A stretch of DNA of 64,000 nt from contig CBDCCV010000001.1 in assembly GCA_965215025.1 (NCBI GenBank), positions 124,001 to 188,000 of the forward strand, written 5' to 3'. Within the stretch, counting starts at the first letter, position 1. Each line of letters starts with the position of its first letter. Source of the DNA: CBDCCV01 sp965215025 (GTDB lineage: Bacteria > Bacteroidota > Rhodothermia > Rhodothermales > Salinibacteraceae). A program made the translations under genes and the position numbers. Below the pieces are notes generated by a model. It was not told where the DNA came from, searched no databases, and was given only the letters and a program-made list of their open reading frames with translations. Below, in pieces: positions 25,562-34,534 of this stretch.

Positions 25562-26545
25562 ATGTCCTTTTCCGATGACGACGCCTCCGTCACCTATGCC
25601 GAGGTGGAGGCCGCCGCGCGGCGCCTCAAGGGCATCACCCACCGCACGCCGGTGATGACCTCCAGCACAGCCGAGGCGCAGTCGAGCGCCGCGCGCGCCT
25701 ACTTTAAGTGCGAGAATTTCCAGCGGACAGGCGCCTTCAAGCTGCGCGGCGCCTACAACGCCCTCGCGCAGCTTCCCGAAAAAGAAAGGAAGCGCGGCGT
25801 CCTCACCTACTCCTCCGGCAACCACGCGCAGGCCGTGGCGCTGGCCGGGCGGCTCCTAAAGATCCCGGCGGTCATCATCATGCCCTCGGACGCGCCTCAG
25901 GTCAAGCTCGCCGCCACGCGCGGCTACGGCGCCGAGATCATCCCCTACGACCGCGCCGCGACCACGCGCGAGGCACTTGCGCAGGAGATCGCAGAAAAAC
26001 GCGGCCTGCCCATCATCCCGCCGTACGACCACCCGCACGTCGTAGCCGGGCAGGGCACCGCCGCGAAGGAGCTGTTCGAGGACGTGGGCGCGCTCGACCT
26101 CCTCTTGGTCTGCTGCGGGGGCGGCGGGCTGCTCTCCGGCTCGGCCCTGGCCGCGCGTGCCCTCGCGCCCGGCTGCCGCGTCGTCGGCGTCGAACCGGAG
26201 AACGCCGACGACGCCGCGCGCTCGTTCCACTCCGGCACGCTCCACAGGGTCGAAAACCCCGACACCATCGCCGACGGCGCGCGCACGCCCTCGCTCGGCC
26301 AAGTCACCTTCCCGCTCGTCTTAGATCACGTGGACGACATGGTGACGGTGAGCGAAGACGCCATCCGCCGGGCCATGCGCTTTCTGTGGGAGCGGATGAA
26401 GCTCGTCGTCGAGCCGACGGGCGCTTTGGCCGCCGCCGCCCTCCTCGAAAACGCCGTGGACGCCAAGGGGCAGCGCGCGGGCCTTATCATCAGCGGCGGG
26501 AACGTGGACGTGGCGCGCGCCGCCGACCTGCTCTCGGGGGCGTAA
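25562..26545 (+). CDS. PLP-dependent threonine dehydratase / serine racemase-like enzyme
   Basis: 327 residues from the ATG at 25562. TGAFKLRGAYNAL contains the PLP lysine, SSGNHAQAVA the substrate loop, and CCGGGGLLSGSALAA the glycine loop that binds phosphate. No C-terminal ACT domain is present, so it is the short, catabolic type. It could deaminate threonine or serine, interconvert L- and D-serine, or act on threo-3-hydroxyaspartate; the sequence alone does not decide. Residues ISGGNVDV near the end match the family. Confidence 0.85.
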   Translation: MSFSDDDASVTYAEVEAAARRLKGITHRTPVMTSSTAEAQSSAARAYFKCENFQRTGAFKLRGAYNALAQLPEKERKRGVLTYSSGNHAQAVALAGRLLKIPAVIIMPSDAPQVKLAATRGYGAEIIPYDRAATTREALAQEIAEKRGLPIIPPYDHPHVVAGQGTAAKELFEDVGALDLLLVCCGGGGLLSGSALAARALAPGCRVVGVEPENADDAARSFHSGTLHRVENPDTIADGARTPSLGQVTFPLVLDHVDDMVTVSEDAIRRAMRFLWERMKLVVEPTGALAAAALLENAVDAKGQRAGLIISGGNVDVARAADLLSGA

Positions 26546-26565
26546 CCGCCTCATGATTTTACCTC

Positions 26566-26801
26566 GTGAAGACGACCCGCTACTTCGACACGGTCCGCCC
26601 GCAGAAGCACCCGGAGGTGAGCCACGCTACGGCCGAATGGGTCGCGCGCTCCACTTCGAGCACGAAGAGGTACAGTCGGACGGACGGCTCCGGCGCTGGG
26701 CTTACGTGGAGGAACTGAGCCACTGGGTTCGGGTTGTGCTTCTCGATGACGGCGAGGCGCTCCACAATGCGTTCATCGACGGCCATTTCAAGCCAGCGTG
26801 A
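26566..26801 (+). pseudogene. Frameshifted small protein preceding a DUF2283 gene (DUF4258-like)
   Basis: Two frames together give one small protein. From GTG 26566 the start reads VKTTRYFDTVRPQKHPEVSH and ATAEWVAR; about one base is then missing near 26647-26656 (a CGCGCG run), and the other frame continues HFEHEEVQSDGRLRRWAYVE and VRVVLLDDGEALHNAFIDGH. This matches a family commonly paired with DUF2283. As it stands neither frame gives the whole protein. A sequencing error in the CG run cannot be excluded. Confidence 0.6.
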
Positions 26802-27025
26802 TGCAGCTCCTCTACTTCTCCGATACCGACACGTTGCAGATCAACCTGTCACCCGCGCCGAGCGCCGATACGCAGGATGGGCCGGACGAGGACCTGCTCC
26901 TTGACTTCGACGCCGAGAAGCGGCTCGTCTCCCTTACGGTCGAGCACGCCAGCCGGCGCACGGACCTGGAGCGGCTCCGCACCTCGCCTCTTTTCGTCGA
27001 GGACCCCGCAGAGGCGCCAGCCTGA
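26801..27025 (+). CDS. DUF2283 protein, probable antitoxin
   Basis: 74 residues. MQLLYFSDTDTLQINLSPAP with LLLDFDAEKRLVSLTVEHAS and RRTDLERL is the DUF2283 pattern. These proteins often follow DUF4258-type toxins. The ATG shares bases with the upstream stop (TGATG). With the upstream gene frameshifted it may be an orphan. It is three bases ahead of the next gene. Confidence 0.8.
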   Translation: MQLLYFSDTDTLQINLSPAPSADTQDGPDEDLLLDFDAEKRLVSLTVEHASRRTDLERLRTSPLFVEDPAEAPA

Positions 27026-27028
27026 GCC

Positions 27029-27880
27029 ATGAGCGCCGTGCTAAAGTCCTACCTCGACGGCCTCGTGGAGCGCTTCGAGCGGCCCGGTTTTGTCGATGGC
27101 GATCCCGTCTCCCTCCCGCACGGCTTCGACGACCCGGACGACCAAGCCGTGATTGGCCTCTGGGCGGCGCTCCTGGCCTGGGGCCGGCGCGACGTGATGC
27201 TGCGCAAGCTCCGCGACCTCTGCAAGCGGATGGGCTACCAGCCGGCCCGCTTCATCCGCCGCTTCGACGAGGCGCGCGACGGCGGAAAGCTCAGCGGCTT
27301 CAAGCACCGCACCTTCCAGCCCATCGACGCGCGCTGGCTGGCGAAGAACCTCAGCGCGGCGCTCCGCCGCCATGGCTCCGTCGAGAACCTCTTCGCCGAC
27401 CACCTACCGCCGGGGGCCGAGCACGTCGGCCCGGCCATCCAGGGCTTTAGCGAGACGCTGCTCGGAATCGATCCCGAGACGCCCGCGCGCCTCAGAAAGC
27501 ATTTGGCGCGGCCCGCCGCCGGGAGCGCCTGCAAGCACCTGGCGATATACCTGCGCTGGATGGTCCGCCCCGGCCCGGTGGACCTCGGCCTCTGGACGCG
27601 GATCGCGCCCGCGCAGCTCGTCCTCCCGCTCGACGTGCATTCGGGGCGGCAGGCGCGCGCGCTCGGCCTTCTCGAACGAAAGTCGAACGACTGGAAGGCC
27701 GCGCTCGCCCTCACCAAACGCTGCCGCCGGTTTTCTCCTGAGGACCCGGCGCGCTACGACTTCGCCTTTTTCGGGACGGGCGTGAACGGCGTCTCGCTTG
27801 ACGCGCGCTTCGCCTCGGAAGGCGCCCCGGCGGGCGAGAGCGCCTCGGGCGAGAAGCCCTCGGAGGACCCGACCTCGTAG
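27029..27880 (+). CDS. TIGR02757 / DUF2400 family protein
   Basis: 283 residues. GFDDPDDQAVIGLWAALLAW, ALRRHGSVENLF, KHLAIYLRWMVRPGPVDLGL and VLPLDVHSGRQARALGLLER, then RRFSPEDPARYDFAFFGTGV are the family's conserved segments. The function is unknown; the fold resembles helix-hairpin-helix DNA glycosylases. The last 40 or so residues overlap the end of the flavin reductase gene on the other strand and are rich in Ala, Ser and Glu, so they may be a recent extension. Confidence 0.8.
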   Translation: MSAVLKSYLDGLVERFERPGFVDGDPVSLPHGFDDPDDQAVIGLWAALLAWGRRDVMLRKLRDLCKRMGYQPARFIRRFDEARDGGKLSGFKHRTFQPIDARWLAKNLSAALRRHGSVENLFADHLPPGAEHVGPAIQGFSETLLGIDPETPARLRKHLARPAAGSACKHLAIYLRWMVRPGPVDLGLWTRIAPAQLVLPLDVHSGRQARALGLLERKSNDWKAALALTKRCRRFSPEDPARYDFAFFGTGVNGVSLDARFASEGAPAGESASGEKPSEDPTS

Positions 27881-28377
27881 CCGACGCCGTGGTACTCGCT
27901 CTCGAAGTAGAGGAGCGGCGCGCCTTCTTCTCCGCGCTCGATCTCCGTCACCCGCCCGACGAAAACGGCGTGGTCGCCCGCCTCGACAAACTGCTCGACG
28001 CGCCCGTGGAGCACCTCGAGCACGCCGCCAAGCACGGGTACCCCCCGCGCGCCGATGCGATGCGGTGCGGGGCCGAACTGCTCCGCCCCCGTCCGCTCCG
28101 GCACGGCGAAGTGGACGGCGAGGGCGGCCTGTTTTTCGCTCAGGACGTTAACGGCAAAGCGCGCGCCCTCGCGCCGCAGGAGGTCGTGCATGGTGGCGTC
28201 GCGCTGCACGTTGAACGAGACGAGCGGGGGCGTGAGCGCCACGCTTGTGAACGAGCCAACGGTCATGCCGCGCAGCCCGGCCGGCCCCTCGACCTCGGGG
28301 TCCGCCGCCGTCACCACCGTCACGGGCGAGGGGACGCGGCGCATGGCCGCCCGCAGCATGTTACCCGTCACTGGCAT
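27754..28377 (-). CDS. Flavin reductase-domain protein (FMN-binding split barrel)
   Basis: 207 residues from the ATG at 28377. MRRVPSPVTVVTAADPEVEG with GLRGMTVGSFTSVALTPPLV and SFNVQRDATMHDLLRREGARFAVN is the flavin reductase like-domain; HAVFVGRVTEIERGEE and LLYFESEYHGVG are the conserved end. Such enzymes reduce FMN or FAD with NAD(P)H, often for a partner monooxygenase, none of which is nearby. The C-terminal 40 residues overlap the convergent gene by 127 bases. Confidence 0.8.
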   Translation of the reverse strand: MPVTGNMLRAAMRRVPSPVTVVTAADPEVEGPAGLRGMTVGSFTSVALTPPLVSFNVQRDATMHDLLRREGARFAVNVLSEKQAALAVHFAVPERTGAEQFGPAPHRIGARGVPVLGGVLEVLHGRVEQFVEAGDHAVFVGRVTEIERGEEGAPLLYFESEYHGVGYEVGSSEGFSPEALSPAGAPSEAKRASSETPFTPVPKKAKS

Positions 28378-28455
28378 GGATTGAGAGGGAACGGGGATGG
28401 GGGCGCCTTCAGGGACTGTCTGGCAGCACGAGTTCTGGCGTGCGACGCCGAGGAC

Positions 28456-28490
28456 TGCGTCCCCTCTCCCTCGATGGGAGAGGGGACGCA
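28456..28490. repeat. Perfect 15-bp stem-loop
   Basis: TGCGTCCCCTCTCCC, loop TCGAT, then its reverse complement. It lies upstream of the flavin reductase gene and downstream of dnaJ on the minus strand, about 105 bases after the dnaJ stop, so it may end the heat-shock transcript. The core CCCCTCTCC also occurs at 39043. Confidence 0.7.
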
Positions 28491-28594
28491 CAACGCTGCC
28501 GTGATGCTGCAACTGACTCTTATCCACTCAACAAACGTTCTCCCAAAACGGATGTGGCAGGCGCCCCCCTCACCCGTTCCCTCCCCCCGCTCCC

Positions 28595-29800
28595 TCAAGA
28601 AAACACGTCTTTAACCTTGCGGAAAAAGGACTTGCGGTTGGACTTCTGGCCGGGCTGCGGCTGGAAGTCGTCCTCCTCACGCAGGCGCTCGAGCGCCGCA
28701 CGCGCCTCGGCGGAGAGGTGCTGCGGCGTCCACACATGCACGCGCACGAGCTGATCGCCGCGGCGGCCGCTCTGGAGGTCGGGCAGGCCGCGCTCGCGCA
28801 TCCGCAGGACCTTGCCGGCCTGCACGCCGGGGTCGATCTGGAGGCGCGCGCGGCCCCGGAGCGTGGGCACCTCGACCTCGGTGCCGAGGGCGGCGTCGGG
28901 AAAGGAGATGTGGAGGTCGTGGTAGAGGTCGAGGCCTTCGCGCGTGAAGTGCTCGTGCGCCTCTTCCTTGATCTCTACGCGGAGGTCGCCGGCCGGGCCG
29001 CCGCACTGGCCCGCGTTGCCCTGGCCGCGCAGCGTGAGGTAGTGCCCTTCCATGGCGCCGGCGGGCACCTCGATGGGTATCGTCTCTTCCTGCTTGGTGC
29101 GCCCCTCGCCGCCGCAGGTGGAGCATTTGTTTTTGATGACGCGCCCGGAGCCGGAGCACGCCGGGCAGGGCTGCACGTTGACCACCTGGCCGAAGACCGT
29201 GCGCGAGACCTGGCGCACCTCGCCCACGCCGTCGCACTGCGGGCACATGGCGAGGCCGTCGGCGCCCTCCTCGGCGCCGGTGCCGTCGCAGTCCGGGCAG
29301 GCGCTCTGCTTGCGGACCTTGACGCGCTTCTCGCTCCCCTCGGAGATTTCTTCGAGCGTCAGGGGGAGCGTGATGCGGAGGTCGCTGCCGGGGCGGCCGG
29401 CCTGCCGGCTCGCGCGCCGGCGCCCGCCGCCCGAAAAGCCCCCGCCGAAGACCTCCTCGAAGATGGAGCCGGCCCCGCCGCGCGCGCCGCCCGCCGCGCC
29501 AAAGATGTCGCCAAAGGCCTCGAAGATGTCGCTCACGTCGCGGAAGCCCTGGCCGCCGCGCCCCGAGCGCGCGCCGCCGTTCACGCCCGCGTGGCCGAAG
29601 CGGTCGTAGCGCTGGCGCTTCTGCGCGTCGGAGAGGACCTCGTAGGCCTCAGCCGCTTCCTTGAACTTGGCCTCGGCCTCAGCGTCGTCCGGGTTGCGGT
29701 CCGGGTGGTACTTCATGGCCTGCTTGCGGTAGGCGCTCTTGATCTCCTTCTCGGAGGCCTCCCGGCTCACGCCCAAGACGTCGTAGTAATCGGCTGGCAT
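28595..29800 (-). CDS. dnaJ: Chaperone DnaJ
   Basis: 401 residues from the ATG at 29800. J domain with HPD at 32-34, a Gly/Phe-rich region (GGFSGGGRRRASR), four zinc-finger repeats (CPDCDGTG, CPQCDGVG, CPACSGSG, CSTCGGEG) and a C-terminal substrate-binding part. All domains of a full type I DnaJ are present. It stimulates DnaK ATPase and delivers unfolded proteins. It lies downstream of grpE and hrcA in the same direction, a common heat-shock group; dnaK is not in the window. Confidence 0.97.
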   Translation of the reverse strand: MPADYYDVLGVSREASEKEIKSAYRKQAMKYHPDRNPDDAEAEAKFKEAAEAYEVLSDAQKRQRYDRFGHAGVNGGARSGRGGQGFRDVSDIFEAFGDIFGAAGGARGGAGSIFEEVFGGGFSGGGRRRASRQAGRPGSDLRITLPLTLEEISEGSEKRVKVRKQSACPDCDGTGAEEGADGLAMCPQCDGVGEVRQVSRTVFGQVVNVQPCPACSGSGRVIKNKCSTCGGEGRTKQEETIPIEVPAGAMEGHYLTLRGQGNAGQCGGPAGDLRVEIKEEAHEHFTREGLDLYHDLHISFPDAALGTEVEVPTLRGRARLQIDPGVQAGKVLRMRERGLPDLQSGRRGDQLVRVHVWTPQHLSAEARAALERLREEDDFQPQPGQKSNRKSFFRKVKDVFS

Positions 29801-29933
29801 GGTGTCTTTGGCACCGCAGGGTGCGCTCTGCTCTAAAAACTCTACACGTTGGGATGGGGGTCGCATCCGTGGATGGTTGATGGTGCATCGTAGATGGAAG
29901 AGCACGATCTACCATCTACAATCCACGAGCGAT

Positions 29934-30545
29934 CTACCCCTCAGCGGCGACGACGACTTTGCTGTGGCGCAGCACGCGGCCCCCTCTGGTGCGGTACCCC
30001 TTCTGCACCTCTTCCAGGACGGTGCCGGGCGCCGTGCCCTCGGGGGCGGGCTGCTGCATCACGGCCTCGTGCTCTTTCTCGTCAAAGGGCTGCCCCTTAG
30101 CCTCGATGGGTTCGACGCCCTGGCGCTTTAGCTCGTCGCGGAACTTCTGCAAGACCAAGGCGGCGCCTTCCTTGAGCGCGGCGTAGGCGGCCTCGGCGTC
30201 GTCCATCTCGTCAAACGTAGCCGCCGCAGCGATGGTGCGCTCGAAGTCGTCCACGATGCCGAGCATGGGGCGCAGCGCGCGCGCCGCCGCGTTGGCCGCG
30301 AGGCGATTCTTCTCCTCTTCCGCACGGCGGCGGTAGTTCTGGAACTCGGCCGTGCGGCGCAGGAGCTTGTCGTTCAAGGCGTCGCGCTCGGCGCGGAGCG
30401 CTTCGGCTTCGTTGCCAGGCGGGGCCTCGTCGGCGTTGGGCGCCTCGGCGGCGTCCTGCGGCGGGGCGGCTTCGGAGGGCACGCTTGCTTCGAGGCGCTC
30501 CTCTTCTTCGGGGCGGGTCTGCTGCTGTACGTTCGAGTCGTTCAA
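29934..30545 (-). CDS. grpE: Nucleotide exchange factor GrpE
   Basis: 203 residues. After a long acidic disordered start (PEEEERLEASVPSEAAPPQD) comes the coiled coil (LLRRTAEFQNYRRRAEEEKN) and the C-terminal beta domain with EHEAVMQQPAPEGTAPGTV and VLEEVQKGYRTRGGRVLRHS. It exchanges ADP for ATP on DnaK. The 133-base spacer to dnaJ contains short direct repeats of GATGGT and CTAC type. Confidence 0.95.
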   Translation of the reverse strand: MNDSNVQQQTRPEEEERLEASVPSEAAPPQDAAEAPNADEAPPGNEAEALRAERDALNDKLLRRTAEFQNYRRRAEEEKNRLAANAAARALRPMLGIVDDFERTIAAAATFDEMDDAEAAYAALKEGAALVLQKFRDELKRQGVEPIEAKGQPFDEKEHEAVMQQPAPEGTAPGTVLEEVQKGYRTRGGRVLRHSKVVVAAEG

Positions 30546-30696
30546 GGCACTGATGCGGCTTTTGGTGAAGATGGGGCGTCGCTGTCGAGGCCGGGCCGCG
30601 CGCTTTCGGCGCGAGCGAGAGAGGACGTTTTAACGATGCGAGAGGCCGAAGGGTTTTGCCTCTGCGGCGCGCTGCGCAGAAGAAGAGGAGAAGCCG

Positions 30697-31806
30697 CTAC
30701 TCACCAGGCGGGCGGCTCAGGAGCGCGGCCGTGCTTTCCACGAGCGCCATCACGCGCGGGTAGTCCATGCGCGTCGGGCCGATGACGCCGACGGTGCCCA
30801 CGGCGTCGCCGAGGCGGTAGCGCGAGGTCACAATCGAGTAGCGGCTCTCGTGCTTGGCCGGGGCGCCGTGCTCGCTCCCGATGCTCACGGAGGCCGCCCC
30901 CGGCGCGCGGCGCGGCGCGGCGTCGTCCTCCGGCAGCGTTTCCAGCAGCCGCACGAGGGCGTCCTCGTCCTCCATCAGTTCGATGAGGCGGCGCAGGTTG
31001 GCCGGCTCCTGGAACTCGGGCTGCGCCAGGATGTCGCGCGCGCTGCCGTAGCGGACGCGCCCCTCGGCCGGCTCACTGAAAAGCAGTGCCGACTCGTCCA
31101 GCACGAGGCGGACGATGCCCGTGGCGTCGTCGTCGATGTCCTTGACGCGCTCATCGTAGGTGCGGCGGATCTCGTCGAGCGTGAGGCCGGCCAGGCGCTC
31201 GTTTAAGATGGCGACGACGCGCTCGAAGTCCTTGCGCTTGAGATCGGCGTCGAACTCCAGCACGATGGTTTTGACCAAGCCGCCGCGCACGCTCAAAACG
31301 AACATCAGGCGTGAGGACGAGAGCGGCACCACGTCGAGGCGGTCGAGGATGCCGGAGGAAAGCTTCGGGCTGAGGATCACGCCCAGGAGGCTCGTCAGGC
31401 GGCCCAGGATGCGCGAGCTTTCGCGGAACAGCTCCTCGGTGTCGCCCATGAGGCGGGCGAGCTGTGCCTGGAGCAAGGAGCGCTCGGCGGCGGGGACCTC
31501 GGGCCGCTCCATCAGCGCGTTGACGAAGGCGCGGTAGCCCCTCTCGGTAGGCACGCGCCCGGCCGAGGTGTGCGGCTGGTCGAGGTAGCCCATCTCCTCC
31601 AAATCGCTCATCGTGTTACGGATGGAGGCCGGGCTGAGGCCCACCTGCGGATGCTGCCGCGCCAGCGAGCGCGAACCGATGGGGCCGGCCGTGCTGACGA
31701 AGCTCTTCACCACGAGGCGAAGGATCTGCTGCTCGCGCTCGCTTAAAGCGTGCGGCGCGGCCTCACCGGGGGCATCCGGGGTGGATATGCTGCCGGGCGT
31801 GCTCAC
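30697..31806 (-). CDS. hrcA: Heat-inducible transcription repressor HrcA
   Basis: 369 residues if started at GTG 31806; a TTG two codons upstream is possible. The winged-helix start SEREQQILRLVVKSFVSTAG followed by PIGSRSLARQHPQVGLSPAS and IRNTMSDLEEMGYLDQPHTS is diagnostic, as is the end GVIGPTRMDYPRVMALVEST. HrcA represses heat-shock operons through a CIRCE inverted repeat. I found no convincing CIRCE in the 176 bases upstream, so the operator may be elsewhere or diverged. Confidence 0.95.
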   Translation of the reverse strand: MSTPGSISTPDAPGEAAPHALSEREQQILRLVVKSFVSTAGPIGSRSLARQHPQVGLSPASIRNTMSDLEEMGYLDQPHTSAGRVPTERGYRAFVNALMERPEVPAAERSLLQAQLARLMGDTEELFRESSRILGRLTSLLGVILSPKLSSGILDRLDVVPLSSSRLMFVLSVRGGLVKTIVLEFDADLKRKDFERVVAILNERLAGLTLDEIRRTYDERVKDIDDDATGIVRLVLDESALLFSEPAEGRVRYGSARDILAQPEFQEPANLRRLIELMEDEDALVRLLETLPEDDAAPRRAPGAASVSIGSEHGAPAKHESRYSIVTSRYRLGDAVGTVGVIGPTRMDYPRVMALVESTAALLSRPPGE

Positions 31807-31982
31807 ATTCAAGGTAGCGGTTGCCAGAGGTCATTTCGCAGCGCGCTAAAGGCCGGTCCAAGCGCCAGGCGCAAGGGGCCTTTCGTGCGCGTTGGATGCT
31901 ACACGAAGCGCGCTCGGGGGGTTTCAAAACTTCGCGTCAAGAGCGCGTCTGGACGTGGGCGTGTGGGAGGAGGGGTGTGCGG

Positions 31983-32366
31983 TTAAGGCGCCTCCCTGTC
32001 CTGAAAATGCGCTCTTATCGCTGCCAGCACGGTGTCCGGCTGCCCGAACACCTGCTCGTTTTTAAAATGCACCACGCGGATGCCCTGCGCTTTCAGAAAG
32101 GCTGCCCGCTCGCCATCGTAGGCGTGGCGCAACGGGTCCTCGTGTACGGCGCCATCGAGTTCAACGGCCAGCCTCTCCGCCGGGCAGTAGAAGTCGAGCA
32201 CGTACCGCCCGACGCTGTGCTGACGCCTGAACGTGCGTCCGGCCAACTGCCTCCTCCGCAGCATCTTCCAAAGCACCGCTTCCGCCGGCGTACCGTGATT
32301 GCGGAGCACGCGGCGACGCGGCTTCATGCCGGGCTGGTTGTGAATGCGCCTTCTCTTGTCGCTCAT
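31983..32366 (-). CDS. DUF559 (Vsr-like) endonuclease-domain protein
   Basis: 127 residues from the ATG at 32366. LRNHGTPAEAVLWKMLRRRQ, GRTFRRQHSVGRYVLDFYCP and LAVELDGAVHE match DUF559, a PD-(D/E)XK nuclease-like fold related to very-short-patch repair enzymes; the acidic D in VLDFYC and E in VELDG are kept. The biological role is not known. It stands alone upstream of hrcA. Confidence 0.85.
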   Translation of the reverse strand: MSDKRRRIHNQPGMKPRRRVLRNHGTPAEAVLWKMLRRRQLAGRTFRRQHSVGRYVLDFYCPAERLAVELDGAVHEDPLRHAYDGERAAFLKAQGIRVVHFKNEQVFGQPDTVLAAIRAHFQDREAP

Positions 32367-32680
32367 ATACCAAGATTCGGCTTCGCACTGCGTCTCCGTT
32401 CTGGTACAAACCGTGGGCTTTGAGTTCCCCTCCTGGAGCAGGTGGGGTGCCGGCAGGCGGGGTGGTGGACCGAAGCCAAGCTTTTCGTACAAGCCGGAGA
32501 GTCAACTGCTTTTCTACCACCCCTGTACCCCCTCCTGTCCATGAGGAGAGTCTTTGCGACTTGCCCCGTCAGTGCCCTTCGCCGTCCAACCGCCCACACC
32601 CACCCTGCATCTTCTGCGCCGTGTTCGTCGTAGGAGGCACCGCCTGCTAACGTCCTCACCGCTCTCCTTCTGCCCCTTCT
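32367..32680. other. Spacer between DUF559 and sppA with dispersed repeat
   Basis: About 310 bases; 32456-32552 matches 56957-57048 in part. No gene is seen. Both divergent genes must have promoters here, but none is clear. Confidence 0.5.
32456..32552. repeat. Dispersed repeat, copy 1
   Basis: It shares with 56957-57048 the pieces GGGGTGGT, GCTTTTC and CCACCCCTGTA, then a CTCCTG/GAGGAG hairpin. GGTGGT near one end and ACCACC inside suggest an inverted-repeat structure. A shorter relative of the hairpin is at 2512. Confidence 0.5.
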
Positions 32681-34486
32681 ATGCGTTTCCTGTCCACGCT
32701 CGTTGCCAGCGCGCTCGGCACGCTCGTCGCGCTCAGCCTCGTCGTCTTCGTCTTCTTCTTTTTCATCTTCGCCATCGCCCTCTCCGGCGACGACACGCCC
32801 GACGTCGAGACCGGCTCCGTGCTCGTGGTCGAACTCGACGGCGTCCTGCCCGAGACCGTGGCCGACGACCCCTTCGCCCGCGCTTTTGCCGATGGCCCGG
32901 TCTTCGGCCTGCGCAGCCTCAAGGAAGCCTTCGAGAAGGCCGCCGCCGACGAGCGCATTGATGGCGTATGGCTTCAGATGAAGGGCCTCAACGCCTCGTG
33001 GGCCACGCTCCAGGAGGTGCGCACCGCCCTCGAAACCTACAAAGCGAGCGGCAAACCGCTTATCGCTTCCTCGGACGATTACAGCATGACCGAGAGCGAC
33101 TACTACCTCGCTTCCGTGGCCGACAGCGTCTTCGCCTCGCGCGAGGCCTTTTTCGAGTTCAACGGCTTCGACATCACTGTCTCCTTTTTCGAGGAAACGC
33201 TCAACAAGCTCAACGTCGAGCCGCAGGTGATCCGCGCGGGCGAGTACAAGAGCGCCGTCGAGCCATTCATCCGCCGCGACCTCTCGCCCTCGAACGAGGA
33301 GCAGCTCTCCGAACTCCTGGCCGGCATCAACACCGAGTTCATGCAGGCCGTGGCCCAGAGCCGCCGTCTCAGCGCCGATTCGCTGCGCACGCTCGCCTCC
33401 GACGCCGCCGTGCTCACGGCCCAGGGCGCGCTCTCGGCCGGCCTCCTCGACGGCCTCCGCTACCACGACGAGGTGGCCGCCAGCTTCCGCGCCCTCGCCG
33501 GCGACTACGAGGAGGGCGAGGACCTGCGCACCACCTCTATGAGCGATTACGTGCGCGTGCCCCGCTCCGACGCCGGGATCGAAATCGATGGCGAGGGCGA
33601 GATCGCCGTCGTCTACGGCATCGGGCAAATCGTGAGCGGCGAGGGCGAGCAGGACCTCTTCGGCGGCCCGACGACGCTCGGCGCCGAGACGTTCAACGAG
33701 GCCATGCGCGAGGCGCGCGAGTCCGAAAGCGTGGACGCCGTCGTGGTGCGGATCAACTCGCCAGGCGGCTCGGCGGCGGCCTCCGACGCGATGTGGCGCG
33801 AGATCAGCCTCACGAGCGAAGTCAAGCCCGTCATCATCTCGATGGGCGACGTGGCGGCCTCGGGCGGCTACTGGATGGCCACCGCCGGCGACGCCATTGT
33901 GGCCGACCCGCTCACCATCACCGGCTCCATTGGCGTCTTCGCCGTGCTCTTCGACGCGAGCGGGTTTTTCGAGGAGAAGCTAGGCGTCACGTTCGACGGC
34001 GTGCAGACGAGTCCGTACGCGGACATCCTCTCGGGCATCGAGCCGCTCTCGCCCGAGGAGCGCCGCTTGATGGAGCGCTTCGTGGACGAGACGTACCAGA
34101 CGTTCCTCGAGCGCGTGGCCGCCAGCCAGGACCTCAGCGTCGAGGAGGTGGACGCCATCGCGCGCGGGCGCGTGTGGACGGGCGAGGACGCCGCGCGCCT
34201 CGGCCTCGTGGACCGCCTCGGCGGGTTGGAGGACGCCCTGGCGCTGGCCGCCGAGCGCGCCGGACTGGAGCCGGGCGGCTACCGCACGCGCGTCCTGCCG
34301 CGCCCGAAGTCGGTGCTGGAGCAGTTCGAGGAGGCGCTCTCGGCGCGCGCCTCGGCGGCGTGGGTGCGCTGGAACGCCTCGCCCATCGAGCGCGCCTTGC
34401 TGGAGCAGCAGCAGACGTTCGAGCGCCTCGCCCGCGAGCACGGCACGGCGCAAGCGCGCCTGCCCTTCGACCTGCGCGTGCGCTGA
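32681..34486 (+). CDS. sppA: Signal peptide peptidase SppA, 67K type
   Basis: 601 residues. One N-terminal membrane helix (LVASALGTLVALSLVVFVFF) and two S49 domains. The catalytic lysine lies in RAGEYKSAVEP (K190) and the serine in GDVAASGGYW (S394), as in the long two-domain enzymes where Lys and Ser are in different halves. It degrades leftover signal peptides in the membrane. The size is close to the E. coli type. No operon partner is obvious. Confidence 0.93.
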   Translation: MRFLSTLVASALGTLVALSLVVFVFFFFIFAIALSGDDTPDVETGSVLVVELDGVLPETVADDPFARAFADGPVFGLRSLKEAFEKAAADERIDGVWLQMKGLNASWATLQEVRTALETYKASGKPLIASSDDYSMTESDYYLASVADSVFASREAFFEFNGFDITVSFFEETLNKLNVEPQVIRAGEYKSAVEPFIRRDLSPSNEEQLSELLAGINTEFMQAVAQSRRLSADSLRTLASDAAVLTAQGALSAGLLDGLRYHDEVAASFRALAGDYEEGEDLRTTSMSDYVRVPRSDAGIEIDGEGEIAVVYGIGQIVSGEGEQDLFGGPTTLGAETFNEAMREARESESVDAVVVRINSPGGSAAASDAMWREISLTSEVKPVIISMGDVAASGGYWMATAGDAIVADPLTITGSIGVFAVLFDASGFFEEKLGVTFDGVQTSPYADILSGIEPLSPEERRLMERFVDETYQTFLERVAASQDLSVEEVDAIARGRVWTGEDAARLGLVDRLGGLEDALALAAERAGLEPGGYRTRVLPRPKSVLEQFEEALSARASAAWVRWNASPIERALLEQQQTFERLAREHGTAQARLPFDLRVR

Positions 34487-34534
34487 TTCTGAGAAAGGAC
34501 GGGGGGGCGGGAAAGGGGGAGAAGAAGCGACGGC

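Noticed and set aside
28377..28527. Longer flavin reductase starting at 28527
   Set aside because: The extra 50 residues are read from a perfect stem-loop repeat (28456-28490) and do not belong to the domain.
31807..31982. CIRCE operator upstream of hrcA
   Set aside because: The only inverted repeat seen (GCGCTC and GAGCGC, over 20 bases apart) has the wrong spacing and sequence for CIRCE.
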